Shown here: in pieces, positions 9,578-17,314 of the stretch
How the letters are laid out: every line of letters begins with the position of its first letter
Position numbering within the stretch: the stretch's first letter is position 1
Source: Hungateiclostridiaceae bacterium UBA1305
Lineage (GTDB): Bacteria; Bacillota; Clostridia; Acetivibrionales; DTU013
Length of the DNA: 64,000 bases
Assembly: GCA_002307275.1 (NCBI GenBank)
Contig: DBTX01000008.1
Span: 38,039 to 102,038 of the forward strand
Reading direction: 5' to 3'
Position numbers and translations under genes: made by a program
Notes under the pieces: model-generated
What the model saw: the letters and a program-made list of their open reading frames with translations, nothing else
Databases searched by the model: none
What the model was told of the DNA's origin: nothing

Positions 9578-10669
9578 TTAATATTGTGTTCCGAGCGCAA
9601 ACGCCGCCGGACGTTCACAAGGGCTCTTCAGTTCATAATGTCTTCCTTCATTCGATGCATCATGGAAGCCCTGCATGATATCGAGCACATGGTAAGCAAC
9701 TTCTCCATTCGCCCTGTGCTTTCCGCCGTTGACCATCGCATGGGCCATATCCGCGACACCCAGTCCCCGGCTGTTTTCATTATAACCGTAAACGAGCGGT
9801 ATCTCCTTCCACTCCTCCTGTCCGTGCATGCGGAAGGAAACAGGACCACCGAAGGTGTTGGGGTCGGGCACCATCATGGAACCCTCGCTGCCATAGATCT
9901 CGATCCTGGGCAGATTGGCGTTCCAGACGTCAAAGCTTGTGATGATGCTGGCTACCGCGCCATTTTCAAAATCAAGGATACCGGCTACATGAGTCGGCAC
10001 TTCCACATCAATCTTTTTACCGTATTTCGGCTGACTGGTTATTGTCCTCTGCGGGAACGAAATCCTTGCAGAGCCAGTGACCCTCTTTGCAGGACCCAGC
10101 AGTGCAACCAGTGCAGTCAGATAATACGGGCCCATATCGAACATCGGACCGCCACCGGCCTGATAATAAAACTCAGGTGCCGGATGCCAGCTCTCATGCC
10201 CATGGCAGGTCATAAATGCTGTTGCTGCAACCGGAGTTCCTATCCAGCCGTCATCAATAAGCTTTCTGCATGTCTGAAGCCCACCACCCAGGAATGTGTC
10301 AGGCGCACAACCAACCAGCAGACCCTTTTCCTTTGCTAACGCAAGAACCTTTTTGCCATCTTCCCTGTTCACTGCAAATGGCTTTTCATTATAAACATGC
10401 TTCCCGGCATTCAAAGCCGCAAGGTTCACTTCGGCATGCGCCGCAGGGATCGTCAGATTTAATACGATTTCAACCTCAGGATCAGCCAGAAGCTCTGCAA
10501 CTGTGCAGGTCTTTGGAATATTGAATTCCTTCGCCTTTGCTTCTGCATTTTCCATTACAATATCTGCACAGGCAACGACTGCTGTATTCTGAAACATCTG
10601 TGTCAAATTCTTCAAATAAATACCGCTGATAACACCGCAGCCTATGACACCAATTTTTACCTTTCTCAT
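9578..10669 (-). CDS. Gfo/Idh/MocA-family NAD(P)-dependent oxidoreductase
   Basis: A 363-residue cytosolic dehydrogenase of the glucose-fructose oxidoreductase / inositol dehydrogenase family. The N-terminus has the Rossmann dinucleotide motif GVIGCGVISG (residues 7-16), followed by the family's EKPFAV segment (about 96-101), whose lysine is a usual catalytic residue. The C-terminal alpha/beta domain is complete, and length is normal for the family. It follows the ThuA-like gene by 44 nt on the same strand; such pairs are common in sugar or polyol catabolic operons and sit here under a divergent AraC regulator. The substrate cannot be read from sequence. Confidence 0.88.
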   Translation of the reverse strand: MRKVKIGVIGCGVISGIYLKNLTQMFQNTAVVACADIVMENAEAKAKEFNIPKTCTVAELLADPEVEIVLNLTIPAAHAEVNLAALNAGKHVYNEKPFAVNREDGKKVLALAKEKGLLVGCAPDTFLGGGLQTCRKLIDDGWIGTPVAATAFMTCHGHESWHPAPEFYYQAGGGPMFDMGPYYLTALVALLGPAKRVTGSARISFPQRTITSQPKYGKKIDVEVPTHVAGILDFENGAVASIITSFDVWNANLPRIEIYGSEGSMMVPDPNTFGGPVSFRMHGQEEWKEIPLVYGYNENSRGLGVADMAHAMVNGGKHRANGEVAYHVLDIMQGFHDASNEGRHYELKSPCERPAAFALGTQY

Positions 10670-10713
10670 TCGATCACCACTTTCTATAAAATAAATCTTT
10701 TTGCAACTTAATA

Positions 10714-11433
10714 TTAAAACATTTTTGCGCTGCTCACAAATTCGTCCGCGCTTAGTCCGTCACGTACCACTATATCCTTGCCTTCTGCGGCCCAAAGGAA
10801 TCCTCTGCGCATCATCTCCAATGCAGAGGGACTATCGAATATATCAGCATGGTGCCCAAGAGAATTATAGAAAACACGTCCGTGTCCCCATCTTTTTGTC
10901 CAAACCACGGGCACGTCCACCTGGCCATTCGACGAATGATACCACTTCACAACAGGGAATCGCGTCGTCGCAAGAACCTCTATCGCCGGATCGACATGCA
11001 CATAATATTGCTCGCTTTTTACAATGAAATCATCAATGCCTTCAACAATCGAGCCGGATGTCCTGCGAACATCAACACTGTATTCCACTCCGTCTCCGCC
11101 CGGATGAGCAACCCATTGGCCTCCGGTCATAAATTGCCACTCGACACACTCGCGGAAGGAATCGCACATACCGCCATGACAACCGACAATACCCACTCCC
11201 GCAGCGACAGCTTCGATGACCGGCGTTACCTGCTCTTTTGTTATTTTGCCCATTGTCCAAACCGGAACAATAAGGTGCAGGGACTTCAGCTTATCCGCAT
11301 CAAGAAACGAATCCAGCGTATCACTAACCTCAACTTCAAAATTCTCATTTACCAGGAGCTTTCGGAACACCTCGGCCACCTGCACCGGCTCATGCCCATC
11401 CCAGCCGCCATGAACAATCAAAGCTTTTTTCAT
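10714..11433 (-). CDS. ThuA-like domain protein
   Basis: A 239-residue protein of the ThuA (trehalose-utilisation) family, which has a class I glutamine-amidotransferase-like fold and is linked to oxidation or isomerisation of disaccharides and keto-sugars. Seen: the N-terminal strand KALIVHGGWDGHEP, a central GVGIVGCHGGMCDSF segment typical of the family, and a C-terminal FYNSLGHHADIF motif. There is a strong AAAGGAGG ribosome site before the ATG. It is the first gene of the two-gene minus-strand operon with the Gfo/Idh/MocA gene. The exact reaction is unknown for most members. Confidence 0.85.
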   Translation of the reverse strand: MKKALIVHGGWDGHEPVQVAEVFRKLLVNENFEVEVSDTLDSFLDADKLKSLHLIVPVWTMGKITKEQVTPVIEAVAAGVGIVGCHGGMCDSFRECVEWQFMTGGQWVAHPGGDGVEYSVDVRRTSGSIVEGIDDFIVKSEQYYVHVDPAIEVLATTRFPVVKWYHSSNGQVDVPVVWTKRWGHGRVFYNSLGHHADIFDSPSALEMMRRGFLWAAEGKDIVVRDGLSADEFVSSAKMF

Positions 11434-11457
11434 CCAGAATTCCTCCTTTTATAGATC

Positions 11458-11548
11458 ATGCAAAAAGAATTGCAATATCAAGTTTTTGCATTTATCCTAA
11501 CTTTCTATACTTTTATTACATGCATATGATTATATAAAAAATGCATGT
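11458..11548. promoter_or_regulatory. Two inverted repeats in the araC-type / thuA divergent intergenic region
   Basis: ATGCAAAAA at 11458-11466 is inverted at 11483-11491, and ACATGCAT at 11518-11525 is inverted at 11541-11548. Both contain ATGCA and lie between the divergent AraC regulator and the ThuA/oxidoreductase operon, where an operator is expected. Binding by the neighbouring regulator is inference. Confidence 0.45.
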
Positions 11549-11597
11549 GTGAGTCTCGCCACATTAATATTTTGCATAGACATATTTTGCTCTATTT

Positions 11598-11606
11598 TGA
11601 TATAAT
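11598..11606 (+). promoter_or_regulatory. Extended -10 promoter for the AraC regulator
   Basis: TGATATAAT (TG-n-TATAAT) lies 33 nt before the ATG of the AraC-type gene. No good -35 is present at 17 bp, which suits an extended -10 or activator-dependent promoter. Confidence 0.5.
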
Positions 11607-11638
11607 GTAAGTGAAAAAAAGGGGGGAACCAAGGCCAT

Positions 11639-12496
11639 ATGAAAGCTTTTTATCAAAACAGGACATATAATAAGGAAGTACCGGTAAGTGCAGCCTTGAT
11701 AAAGGACCTTGACTTTGTCGCTCACTGGCATACCGATATTGAAGTGTTGTATGTATGCGAGGGAAGCATAGGAGCGGGCATCAACAGCGAGTACAGGATC
11801 CTGCAGGCCGGAGATATTTCGATATGCGGAAGTAATGACATCCATTATTATGATAGTGAAGGAATGTCTTCCAACGTCGCACTGATCATCTTCCGTCCCG
11901 ATATTCTTAACGCCTTCAAGCACTGGCTTTCCAGCCTTCAGCCACGTTCAATATTTATAGGCAGGGATTTGCAGATCTCTGAGATAACCGGCAGCGATTT
12001 TTCCGGTCAAATCAGACAGATCATCAACAGTATCATCAGTGAAATGGGACAAAAGAAGGAGTTGTATCCCCAGTTTACAGATCTGCGTATATTTGAACTG
12101 TTTCTGGCGCTTTTCAGACAGCTTCCGTCCTATTATGCCGATTCCGTGCGGAATCCTGATGACTTTCAGACTGCATCGGACATCAAACCGATGCAGAAGG
12201 CGCTTACATACCTTGAAGAAAATCATGCACAGGAGATCACGCTGGAACAGATATCCAGCGAAGTTAATCTCAGCCGCTTTTATTTCTCCCGCCTTTTTCG
12301 CAAAACCACAGGCATGAATTTCAATGTCTACCTGAACCGGATCCGCGCGGACAAAGCGGAGGAATTGATCAGAAGCACCAGAAAATCCATCATCGAGATT
12401 GCCTATGAAACCGGCTTTCTAAGCATAAGAACCTTCAACAGATCATTCAAGGCAATCAAGGGCTTTACGCCTCATAGCCTGCGGCGGGCCTGGTGA
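11639..12496 (+). CDS. AraC-family transcriptional regulator
   Basis: A 285-residue regulator with an N-terminal cupin-like sugar-sensing domain (about 1-150; HWHTDIEVLYVCEGS marks the cupin strands) and a C-terminal pair of helix-turn-helix motifs (about 185-285). The second helix carries the family signature IAYETGFLSIRTFNRSFK. GGGGGG precedes the ATG by about 10 nt. It is divergent from the ThuA-like / Gfo-Idh-MocA operon, so it most likely regulates that sugar pathway, probably activating it in response to a carbohydrate. Confidence 0.9.
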   Translation: MKAFYQNRTYNKEVPVSAALIKDLDFVAHWHTDIEVLYVCEGSIGAGINSEYRILQAGDISICGSNDIHYYDSEGMSSNVALIIFRPDILNAFKHWLSSLQPRSIFIGRDLQISEITGSDFSGQIRQIINSIISEMGQKKELYPQFTDLRIFELFLALFRQLPSYYADSVRNPDDFQTASDIKPMQKALTYLEENHAQEITLEQISSEVNLSRFYFSRLFRKTTGMNFNVYLNRIRADKAEELIRSTRKSIIEIAYETGFLSIRTFNRSFKAIKGFTPHSLRRAW

Positions 12497-12510
12497 TTTA
12501 GAGCGCATTC

Positions 12511-13062
12511 CTAGATCCTATACGGGTCTTCGTCGATCAGATAGGCTAATATCTCACCTTTTTGATTACTTTCAACGATCCATTTTCTGATTTCCTTAAG
12601 CTTTGCATAATTATCCTCGCCAAATTTCCTGCTGTAGCTCTCCCTAAACCTCTGGGCAGTCATTTCCTTTCTGATCTTTTTTTGCCAGTCGGAGGTAAAA
12701 AAAACATTGACTTGATACTGCAGGTTGTGACCGACTATAGCTTCCCATTCACATTTATCAAGCCACAGGCCGTTGCAATAGGCACAATGATCAACATAAA
12801 ACGGTATCGCACCTGATACCTTATACTTTATTAGTATCCTTCCGCAGTCCGGACAAAAGTTGGCTTTCCTGTTGTCATACGCCAAATTGTAATCCTGATT
12901 TTCAACTGATAAATCACTGGATTTGCTGCTTTCTTCCTTCCATAGCATATAATCATGAAATCTTACCCAGTTACCCGAGCACTGGTTACATGTATGGCCT
13001 TTCAAACCCAGTTCCAGTTCCTTATCGTACAGTACTGCATTCTTGCACACAGGACAAAGCAT
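12511..13062 (-). CDS. Zinc-ribbon (zf-TFIIB type) protein
   Basis: A 183-residue protein with two treble-clef/zinc-ribbon motifs: MLCPVCKNAV with a later CNQCSGNWV (residues 1-33), and FCPDCGRIL with CAYCNGLWLDKCE (about 70-110). Each CPxC...CxxC pair is a complete four-cysteine zinc site as in the zf-TFIIB family. The C-terminal third is helical and charged and has no domain I know. Such proteins are poorly characterised. It converges with the AraC gene, with only 14 nt between stops, and stands alone. Confidence 0.7.
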   Translation of the reverse strand: MLCPVCKNAVLYDKELELGLKGHTCNQCSGNWVRFHDYMLWKEESSKSSDLSVENQDYNLAYDNRKANFCPDCGRILIKYKVSGAIPFYVDHCAYCNGLWLDKCEWEAIVGHNLQYQVNVFFTSDWQKKIRKEMTAQRFRESYSRKFGEDNYAKLKEIRKWIVESNQKGEILAYLIDEDPYRI

Positions 13063-13177
13063 TATGTTCTCCAGCTTTCTTGAAATATTTCTTTAGTAAA
13101 AGGAAATACCTTTTCTATTATATAGATTATCATTCCAATGGGTCTTTGCAATATACAAAAATATCAGGTACAAACAC

Positions 13178-13209
13178 GACATACTGCTGTCCTGTTCCTA
13201 TGGTATAAT
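13178..13209 (+). promoter_or_regulatory. Promoter and operator of the yjbR-WYL operon
   Basis: A GACA(N6)TGTCC dyad at 13178-13192 stands 11 nt upstream of TATAAT at 13204-13209. The same dyad with the same 11-nt spacing to a -10 box recurs at 14548-14579 in front of the next gene pair. The WYL regulator encoded here is the obvious candidate to bind both. Confidence 0.55.
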
Positions 13210-13230
13210 TGGAATCGGAGGTGTCTCCTT

Positions 13231-13614
13231 ATGGAAAACAACGACATCAGCGGCTATTGCTTAACAAAACCCGGCGCATATGAGGATTTTCCGTTTGGAG
13301 AAGTTCCTGTATGTTACAAGGTTTGCGGGAAACTGTTTCTGCAGCTCTATCCAATACTGGATAACCATAAAATAACAGTCAGCTGCGAGCCCATGATGGC
13401 CGACTTCTACCGCATGCAATATCCCGGCATTGTCGTACCCGGATATCACTGTCCGAACCGGCTCAGACCATATATGAACACAGTATATCTGGACATGGAT
13501 ATTGACGATTCCCTGATTTTCAAGATGATAGACCATTCGTACAAACGTGTGGTGGATAAACTGACACGCCTTGAAAAAGCAAGGCTCAGTGAGATTAAGG
13601 AGGACAGAATATGA
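13231..13614 (+). CDS. MmcQ/YjbR-family protein
   Basis: A 127-residue protein of the MmcQ/YjbR family (CyaY-like fold, sometimes annotated DNA-binding). The N-terminal region has the family's KPGAYEDFPFGE pattern, followed by a short beta-sheet core and the C-terminal helix with MIDHSYKRVVDKL. The ATG at 13231 is preceded by GGAGG; upstream in-frame starts have no ribosome site and overlap the promoter. Its stop overlaps the ATG of the WYL regulator (ATGA), so the two are translationally coupled. Biochemical function in this family is not settled. Confidence 0.82.
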   Translation: MENNDISGYCLTKPGAYEDFPFGEVPVCYKVCGKLFLQLYPILDNHKITVSCEPMMADFYRMQYPGIVVPGYHCPNRLRPYMNTVYLDMDIDDSLIFKMIDHSYKRVVDKLTRLEKARLSEIKEDRI

Positions 13615-14519
13615 AGCTCGACCGTTTACTTGGCATTCTGACAACGCTGCTCCGGAATGATCGTATCAGTGCGCCGGTTCTTGCGGAAAAATACGAAGTC
13701 AGCCGCCGCACAATCAGCCGTGATCTGGACGCCCTGTGTCAGGCGGGTATCCCGATTGTGACGCAGCAGGGCGGGAATGGCGGCATATCCATTGCTGAAG
13801 GTTACAAGCTTGACAAAAGTGTGCTTACCACAGACGAGCTTTCGAACATGATCGCAGCGCTCAAGGGACTTGGCACCGTGTCGGAAAAAGCGCAGATCGA
13901 ACGGATGCTGGATAAGTTCTCGGCAAACAAAGATACCGTGGTATCATTACGAGAGAGCGTTATCATCGACCTTGCCTCCCATCACAAGGGCAGTTTGACC
14001 GGAAAAATTGAGATAATTAAGAAAGCCATCCATAAAAATAGACTGATCGAGTTCAATTATTACTATGAAAAAGGCGAAAGCTGCCGCCGCATCGAGCCAT
14101 ATTTCATTGCATTTCAATGGACCGCCTGGTATGTGTTCGGTTATTGCCTGGAAAGGCAGGACTGGCGGCTATTCAAACTTGCCCGTTTGTGGGACCTTAA
14201 ACAATGTGATGAAAGCTTTACACCGCGTGAGATACCGCCTGAAAAGCGGGATTTCAACGCACGGCTCACCGATCATCTGAGGCTTACAGCATTGTTTGAC
14301 GCCTCGGCCAAATATCAACTGATAGAGACTTACGGACAGAATTGCTACACTGAAACGGACAGCGGCAAGCTGCGCCTTGAAATCGGCTACACCAGCCGGG
14401 ATTATATATTAAACTGGCTGCTCGGCTTCGGTGATAAGGTAAAAGTCCTGGAACCTGTCGATATAGCCGGGGAAATATGCCAAATAGCAAAAAACATTGT
14501 CTCTCTATATAATATATAA
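13611..14519 (+). CDS. YafY-type HTH and WYL-domain transcriptional regulator
   Basis: A 302-residue DeoR/YafY-type regulator. Residues 1-60 form a winged HTH_11 domain (KYEVSRRTISRDLDAL recognition region), and about 135-300 is a WYL ligand-sensing domain, recognisable from IEFNYYYEKG, RRIEPYFI and TAWYVFGYCL. Its ATG overlaps the preceding stop codon. Genes of this kind commonly control their own small operon; here the promoters before yjbR and before the flavin-fold gene carry matching dyads, supporting autoregulation plus control of the downstream pair. The ligand is unknown. Confidence 0.9.
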   Translation: MKLDRLLGILTTLLRNDRISAPVLAEKYEVSRRTISRDLDALCQAGIPIVTQQGGNGGISIAEGYKLDKSVLTTDELSNMIAALKGLGTVSEKAQIERMLDKFSANKDTVVSLRESVIIDLASHHKGSLTGKIEIIKKAIHKNRLIEFNYYYEKGESCRRIEPYFIAFQWTAWYVFGYCLERQDWRLFKLARLWDLKQCDESFTPREIPPEKRDFNARLTDHLRLTALFDASAKYQLIETYGQNCYTETDSGKLRLEIGYTSRDYILNWLLGFGDKVKVLEPVDIAGEICQIAKNIVSLYNI

Positions 14520-14547
14520 TAAAAAATGAATAACTATAAATGAACAG

Positions 14548-14579
14548 GACATATAGTTGTCCACTTCGGATGATATACT
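14548..14579 (+). promoter_or_regulatory. Second copy of the WYL-cluster operator and -10 box
   Basis: GGACA(N6)TGTCC at 14547-14562 is followed after 11 nt by TATACT at 14574-14579. Sequence and geometry match the element at 13178-13209, which is the reason for calling both a shared operator. Confidence 0.55.
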
Positions 14580-14605
14580 GGAAGAAAAAAGAGAGGTATA
14601 AAAAT

Positions 14606-15019
14606 ATGGAAATCACTTTAAAAGCAGCCGAAATGCTCACAAAATGCAGCGAGATCTCACTCGCGTCAATCAGCGAAAACGGCTATCCTCGAATCTGTGT
14701 GCTTTCAAAAATTAAGTCAGAGGGCATAAAAAAATTTTGGGTCGCAACAGGTGTGTCATCCGTAAAGGTCAGGCATTTTAGCGAAAATTCAAAAGCAGGC
14801 GCTTGTTTTTACAGCGATGGCAATAGTGTAACCATGGTCGGCAAGGTATCTGTGATACATGATCGTGCAGTCAAAGCCGAAATGTGGCTTGACTGGTTTA
14901 TCAATCACTTTCCGGGAGGAATCGACGACCCTGATTACTGCATCCTCGAATTTGAAACCGAAGAAGCGACATTGTGGATCGATAATGAATTTATAACCTT
15001 ACGGGGTGAGCAGATATGA
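14606..15019 (+). CDS. Pyridoxamine 5'-phosphate oxidase-like flavin-fold protein
   Basis: A 137-residue single-domain protein of the PNPOx-like split-barrel group, normally binding FMN or a related flavin. Seen: ISLASISENGYPRICVLSKI (first barrel strands), FWVATGVSSVKVRH, and a GNSVTMVGKVSVI strand. AGAGAGG precedes the ATG at 14606; an earlier in-frame start would overlap the operator. Its stop overlaps the start of the DUF3795 gene. It is probably a flavin-dependent reductase or a redox/ligand-binding protein rather than true PdxH, being much shorter and lacking the PdxH C-terminal domain. Confidence 0.82.
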   Translation: MEITLKAAEMLTKCSEISLASISENGYPRICVLSKIKSEGIKKFWVATGVSSVKVRHFSENSKAGACFYSDGNSVTMVGKVSVIHDRAVKAEMWLDWFINHFPGGIDDPDYCILEFETEEATLWIDNEFITLRGEQI

Positions 15020-15327
15020 TCGACTCGCGCTGCGGACTCCACTGTACCGGCTGCAAATGGAAGGAATCCCACGGTTGCGGCGGTTGTATCGAAACACAAG
15101 GACATCCGTTTCATGGTGAATGTCCGATTGCCACTTGCTGTCAGAATAAAGGACTTACTCACTGCGGCGAATGTGACATCCTCCCTTGCGATAAGCTGTA
15201 TGCTTACTCCTACCTCGATCCTGAACATGGCGACAAGCCGCAGGGTGCAAGAATCGCAGTCTGCCGCCAATGGGCTGCAGAGAGTTTGAGAAACAGGCAA
15301 GAGAATCCAAGTATCATTGATTATTGA
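15016..15327 (+). CDS. DUF3795 cysteine-rich protein
   Basis: A 103-residue protein with 13 cysteines arranged as in DUF3795: RCGLHCTGCKW, CGGC, CPIATCC, HCGECDILPC. The spacing suggests a metal- or Fe-S-binding module. Its ATG overlaps the stop of the flavin-fold gene, so the two are translated together. The family is common in anaerobes but has no assigned function; a redox partner role for the flavin protein is a reasonable guess. Confidence 0.8.
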   Translation: MIDSRCGLHCTGCKWKESHGCGGCIETQGHPFHGECPIATCCQNKGLTHCGECDILPCDKLYAYSYLDPEHGDKPQGARIAVCRQWAAESLRNRQENPSIIDY

Positions 15328-15331
15328 CAGA

Positions 15332-15571
15332 TCAAATGAAAAAGATAGCAGCTATCCTACCTAACAGGTTCGCGAATCCAGCCTTGAAGAAATTAGATCC
15401 ATGCCGAAAATAATACTTACAGCCTTTTTCAAGCCATCCGTTGTCGTGCCAATATTTATAATCAACAGAATTCTTATCGATTCCCGCTCTCATCCAACAC
15501 GCCCGCTGGACAGTAAATTGCAGCTGCTGACCAGTGATACAATTTTCATCACATTCCGCCCCTATGCCTAA
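15332..15571 (-). pseudogene. Possible gene remnant downstream of murE
   Basis: In the gene-free stretch 15328-15609 the minus strand holds an 80-codon open frame with protein-like composition but no good start codon or ribosome site: AECDENCITGQQ near its beginning and a later YKYWHDNGWLEKGCKYYF. The pattern of Cys, Trp and Tyr is not what random frames give, so it may be the end of a decayed gene. I do not recognise a family. Confidence 0.25.
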
Positions 15572-15609
15572 CTACTTATGACATAATATTTATGGTCCCT
15601 GCATATCGT

Positions 15610-17124
15610 TTATGCCAATGCACCCTTCTCCAGTTCGCTCAGATATATCTTCGCATAATCAACATCGGTAGGCACAGGCACATACTCCCTGCCGATCTTC
15701 TGGCGTGTTTCATTGCCCTTGCCCGTAATCAGTATCACTGTCCCGGGTTCCGACGTCAGTATGGATTCCCTGATGGCCTCTCCCCTGTCGTCTATGATTT
15801 CGCAGTTCCAGTTGTTCTGTCGGACGTACTGCGCGATGTCCTCGCTGATGTCCCTTGCATTTTCGGGGCCGGGATCCTCCGCCGTCAGAAACACCCTGTC
15901 GGAATGCAGTCCAGCCAGCAGCCCAAGGTCTTTTCTGCGTATAAAAGCCTTTCCGCCGGGACAGCCGAACACGGTATAAACCTTCCTGCCCGGAAATTCA
16001 GACTTGACTGCTTCATAAAGCTTTGTGAAGCTCAGCTTGTTGTGAGCATAGTCTACGATAACGATCCTGTCTCTGTTTTCATTCGTATAAACCTCCATAC
16101 GCCCGCTTGAACGCGCTCTGCGGAGGCCGGAATACATATACTGCTCGGGGATCCTCAGGGAATATGCGACAGCGATTGCAGCAAGAGCATTTTCTACATT
16201 AAAAAGTCCAGGCATCGTAAGAAGGAAATCCCTCTCGAACCTGTCACATTTAACGCTGAAGATCGTATCAAAGCCTTCCTTCCTGATATTGCCGCCATAA
16301 ATATCGGCAGTCCCGGAAGTTCCGAAGGTCAGAATCCTTTTAGCTTCTCCGGCAGCCTCCATGATTCTTGACAGGTTGTCCGAATCCAGGTTCACCCAGG
16401 CCGTCTTGCAGTGGCTGAACATTCTAAGCTTGGAGGTAATATAATCCTCCATGTCACTGTGTTCGATCGGGCTGATATGGTCCTCTGAAATATTCAGAAA
16501 AACACCGACATCAAATTCAACACCGTGCAGCCTGCCATATTTCAGAGCCTGGCTGGAGGCTTCCATGATCATGTACTGAAGACCGCTTTCCACGGCATTA
16601 TTGAAATGCATCTGCAATTCGAGGGATTCGGGTGTGGTCAGATGGGATTCCTCATTTATCACACCGTCAAAGGTGTTTATGGAGGAAATGATGCCTGCTT
16701 CCGGCTTTCCCTCGGCACGCAGGTACTCATCCAATATGTATTTTACATAATATGCCGTTGTCGACTTTCCCTTTGTGCCGGTGATACCAACCAGTTTCAG
16801 CTTGTTTGCGGGATTATTGTAATAGATGACCGCCGCAAGCGACAATGCTTTCTTTACATCATTGACAAGGAGGCACGGTATACTTTTACCGTAATCCTTC
16901 TCACTGATATAGGCTATCGCGCCTTTATCAGTTGCAGCGTCCAGATAGGCCTCCCTAAAGTTGGTCCCCTTGCAGACGAACAATGTATTCTGCGTAGTTT
17001 TATTGGAGTCGTATGCGATATTCCTTATGATCTTTACACCGGTTTCACGTGTACAATTGTGCTGCAGCAGCAGATTCTTTTCCTGTAGCTGCTGCATGTA
17101 TTCTTCCAGCGCGTATCTTTCCAT
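15610..17124 (-). CDS. MurE-like UDP-MurNAc-dipeptide ligase, probably not meso-DAP specific
   Basis: A 504-residue Mur ligase that adds the third amino acid of the peptidoglycan stem peptide. Seen: N-terminal UDP-binding domain, ATP loop GITGTKGKSTTAYY (about 114-127), MEASSQALKYGRLHGVEFD, the carbamoyl-lysine region DYITSKLRMF, and DYAHNKLSF at the start of the third domain. The DNPR motif that recognises meso-diaminopimelate in DAP-type MurE is replaced by EDPGPENARDI. The segment NISEDHISPIEH resembles my recollection of the streptococcal/enterococcal L-lysine type. A Clostridium-type cell would be expected to have a DAP-type MurE elsewhere, so this may be a second enzyme. It lies downstream of the CapA-VanX gene on the same strand. 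Family assignment is firm; the amino acid added is inferred. Confidence 0.85.
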   Translation of the reverse strand: MERYALEEYMQQLQEKNLLLQHNCTRETGVKIIRNIAYDSNKTTQNTLFVCKGTNFREAYLDAATDKGAIAYISEKDYGKSIPCLLVNDVKKALSLAAVIYYNNPANKLKLVGITGTKGKSTTAYYVKYILDEYLRAEGKPEAGIISSINTFDGVINEESHLTTPESLELQMHFNNAVESGLQYMIMEASSQALKYGRLHGVEFDVGVFLNISEDHISPIEHSDMEDYITSKLRMFSHCKTAWVNLDSDNLSRIMEAAGEAKRILTFGTSGTADIYGGNIRKEGFDTIFSVKCDRFERDFLLTMPGLFNVENALAAIAVAYSLRIPEQYMYSGLRRARSSGRMEVYTNENRDRIVIVDYAHNKLSFTKLYEAVKSEFPGRKVYTVFGCPGGKAFIRRKDLGLLAGLHSDRVFLTAEDPGPENARDISEDIAQYVRQNNWNCEIIDDRGEAIRESILTSEPGTVILITGKGNETRQKIGREYVPVPTDVDYAKIYLSELEKGALA

Positions 17125-17212
17125 CTCACCCTCGTATTGAAATTAGTCTGTTCTACTTTCGAGTAATCTATTTTCTCGTACGGATAAACTGTTAATCTGT
17201 TTTTTCATCACG

Positions 17213-17306
17213 ACATGCTATTTTGCTATCGGATATGCTATTTCTTCTCCGGTTGGCTGTTTCTTCCCCGGTTGGCTGTTTCTTCCCCGGTTGGCTGTTT
17301 CTTCTA
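17213..17306. repeat. Short 19-bp tandem repeat
   Basis: Three near-perfect units of GGTTGGCTGTTTCTTCCCC at 17251-17269, 17270-17288 and 17289-17306 are preceded by two decayed units (17213-17250) in the gap between the CapA-VanX and MurE-like genes. It is non-coding; a slippage-prone array is the simplest reading. Confidence 0.7.
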
Positions 17307-17314
17307 CGTATACA

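Noticed and set aside
9455..10339. A 294-codon plus-strand frame opposite the Gfo/Idh/MocA gene
   Set aside because: No domain, poor start context; the minus-strand frame has a complete Rossmann enzyme and a ribosome site.
17213..17306. 19-bp repeats as a possible CRISPR array
   Set aside because: Units are contiguous with no unique spacers and no cas genes nearby; a plain tandem repeat.
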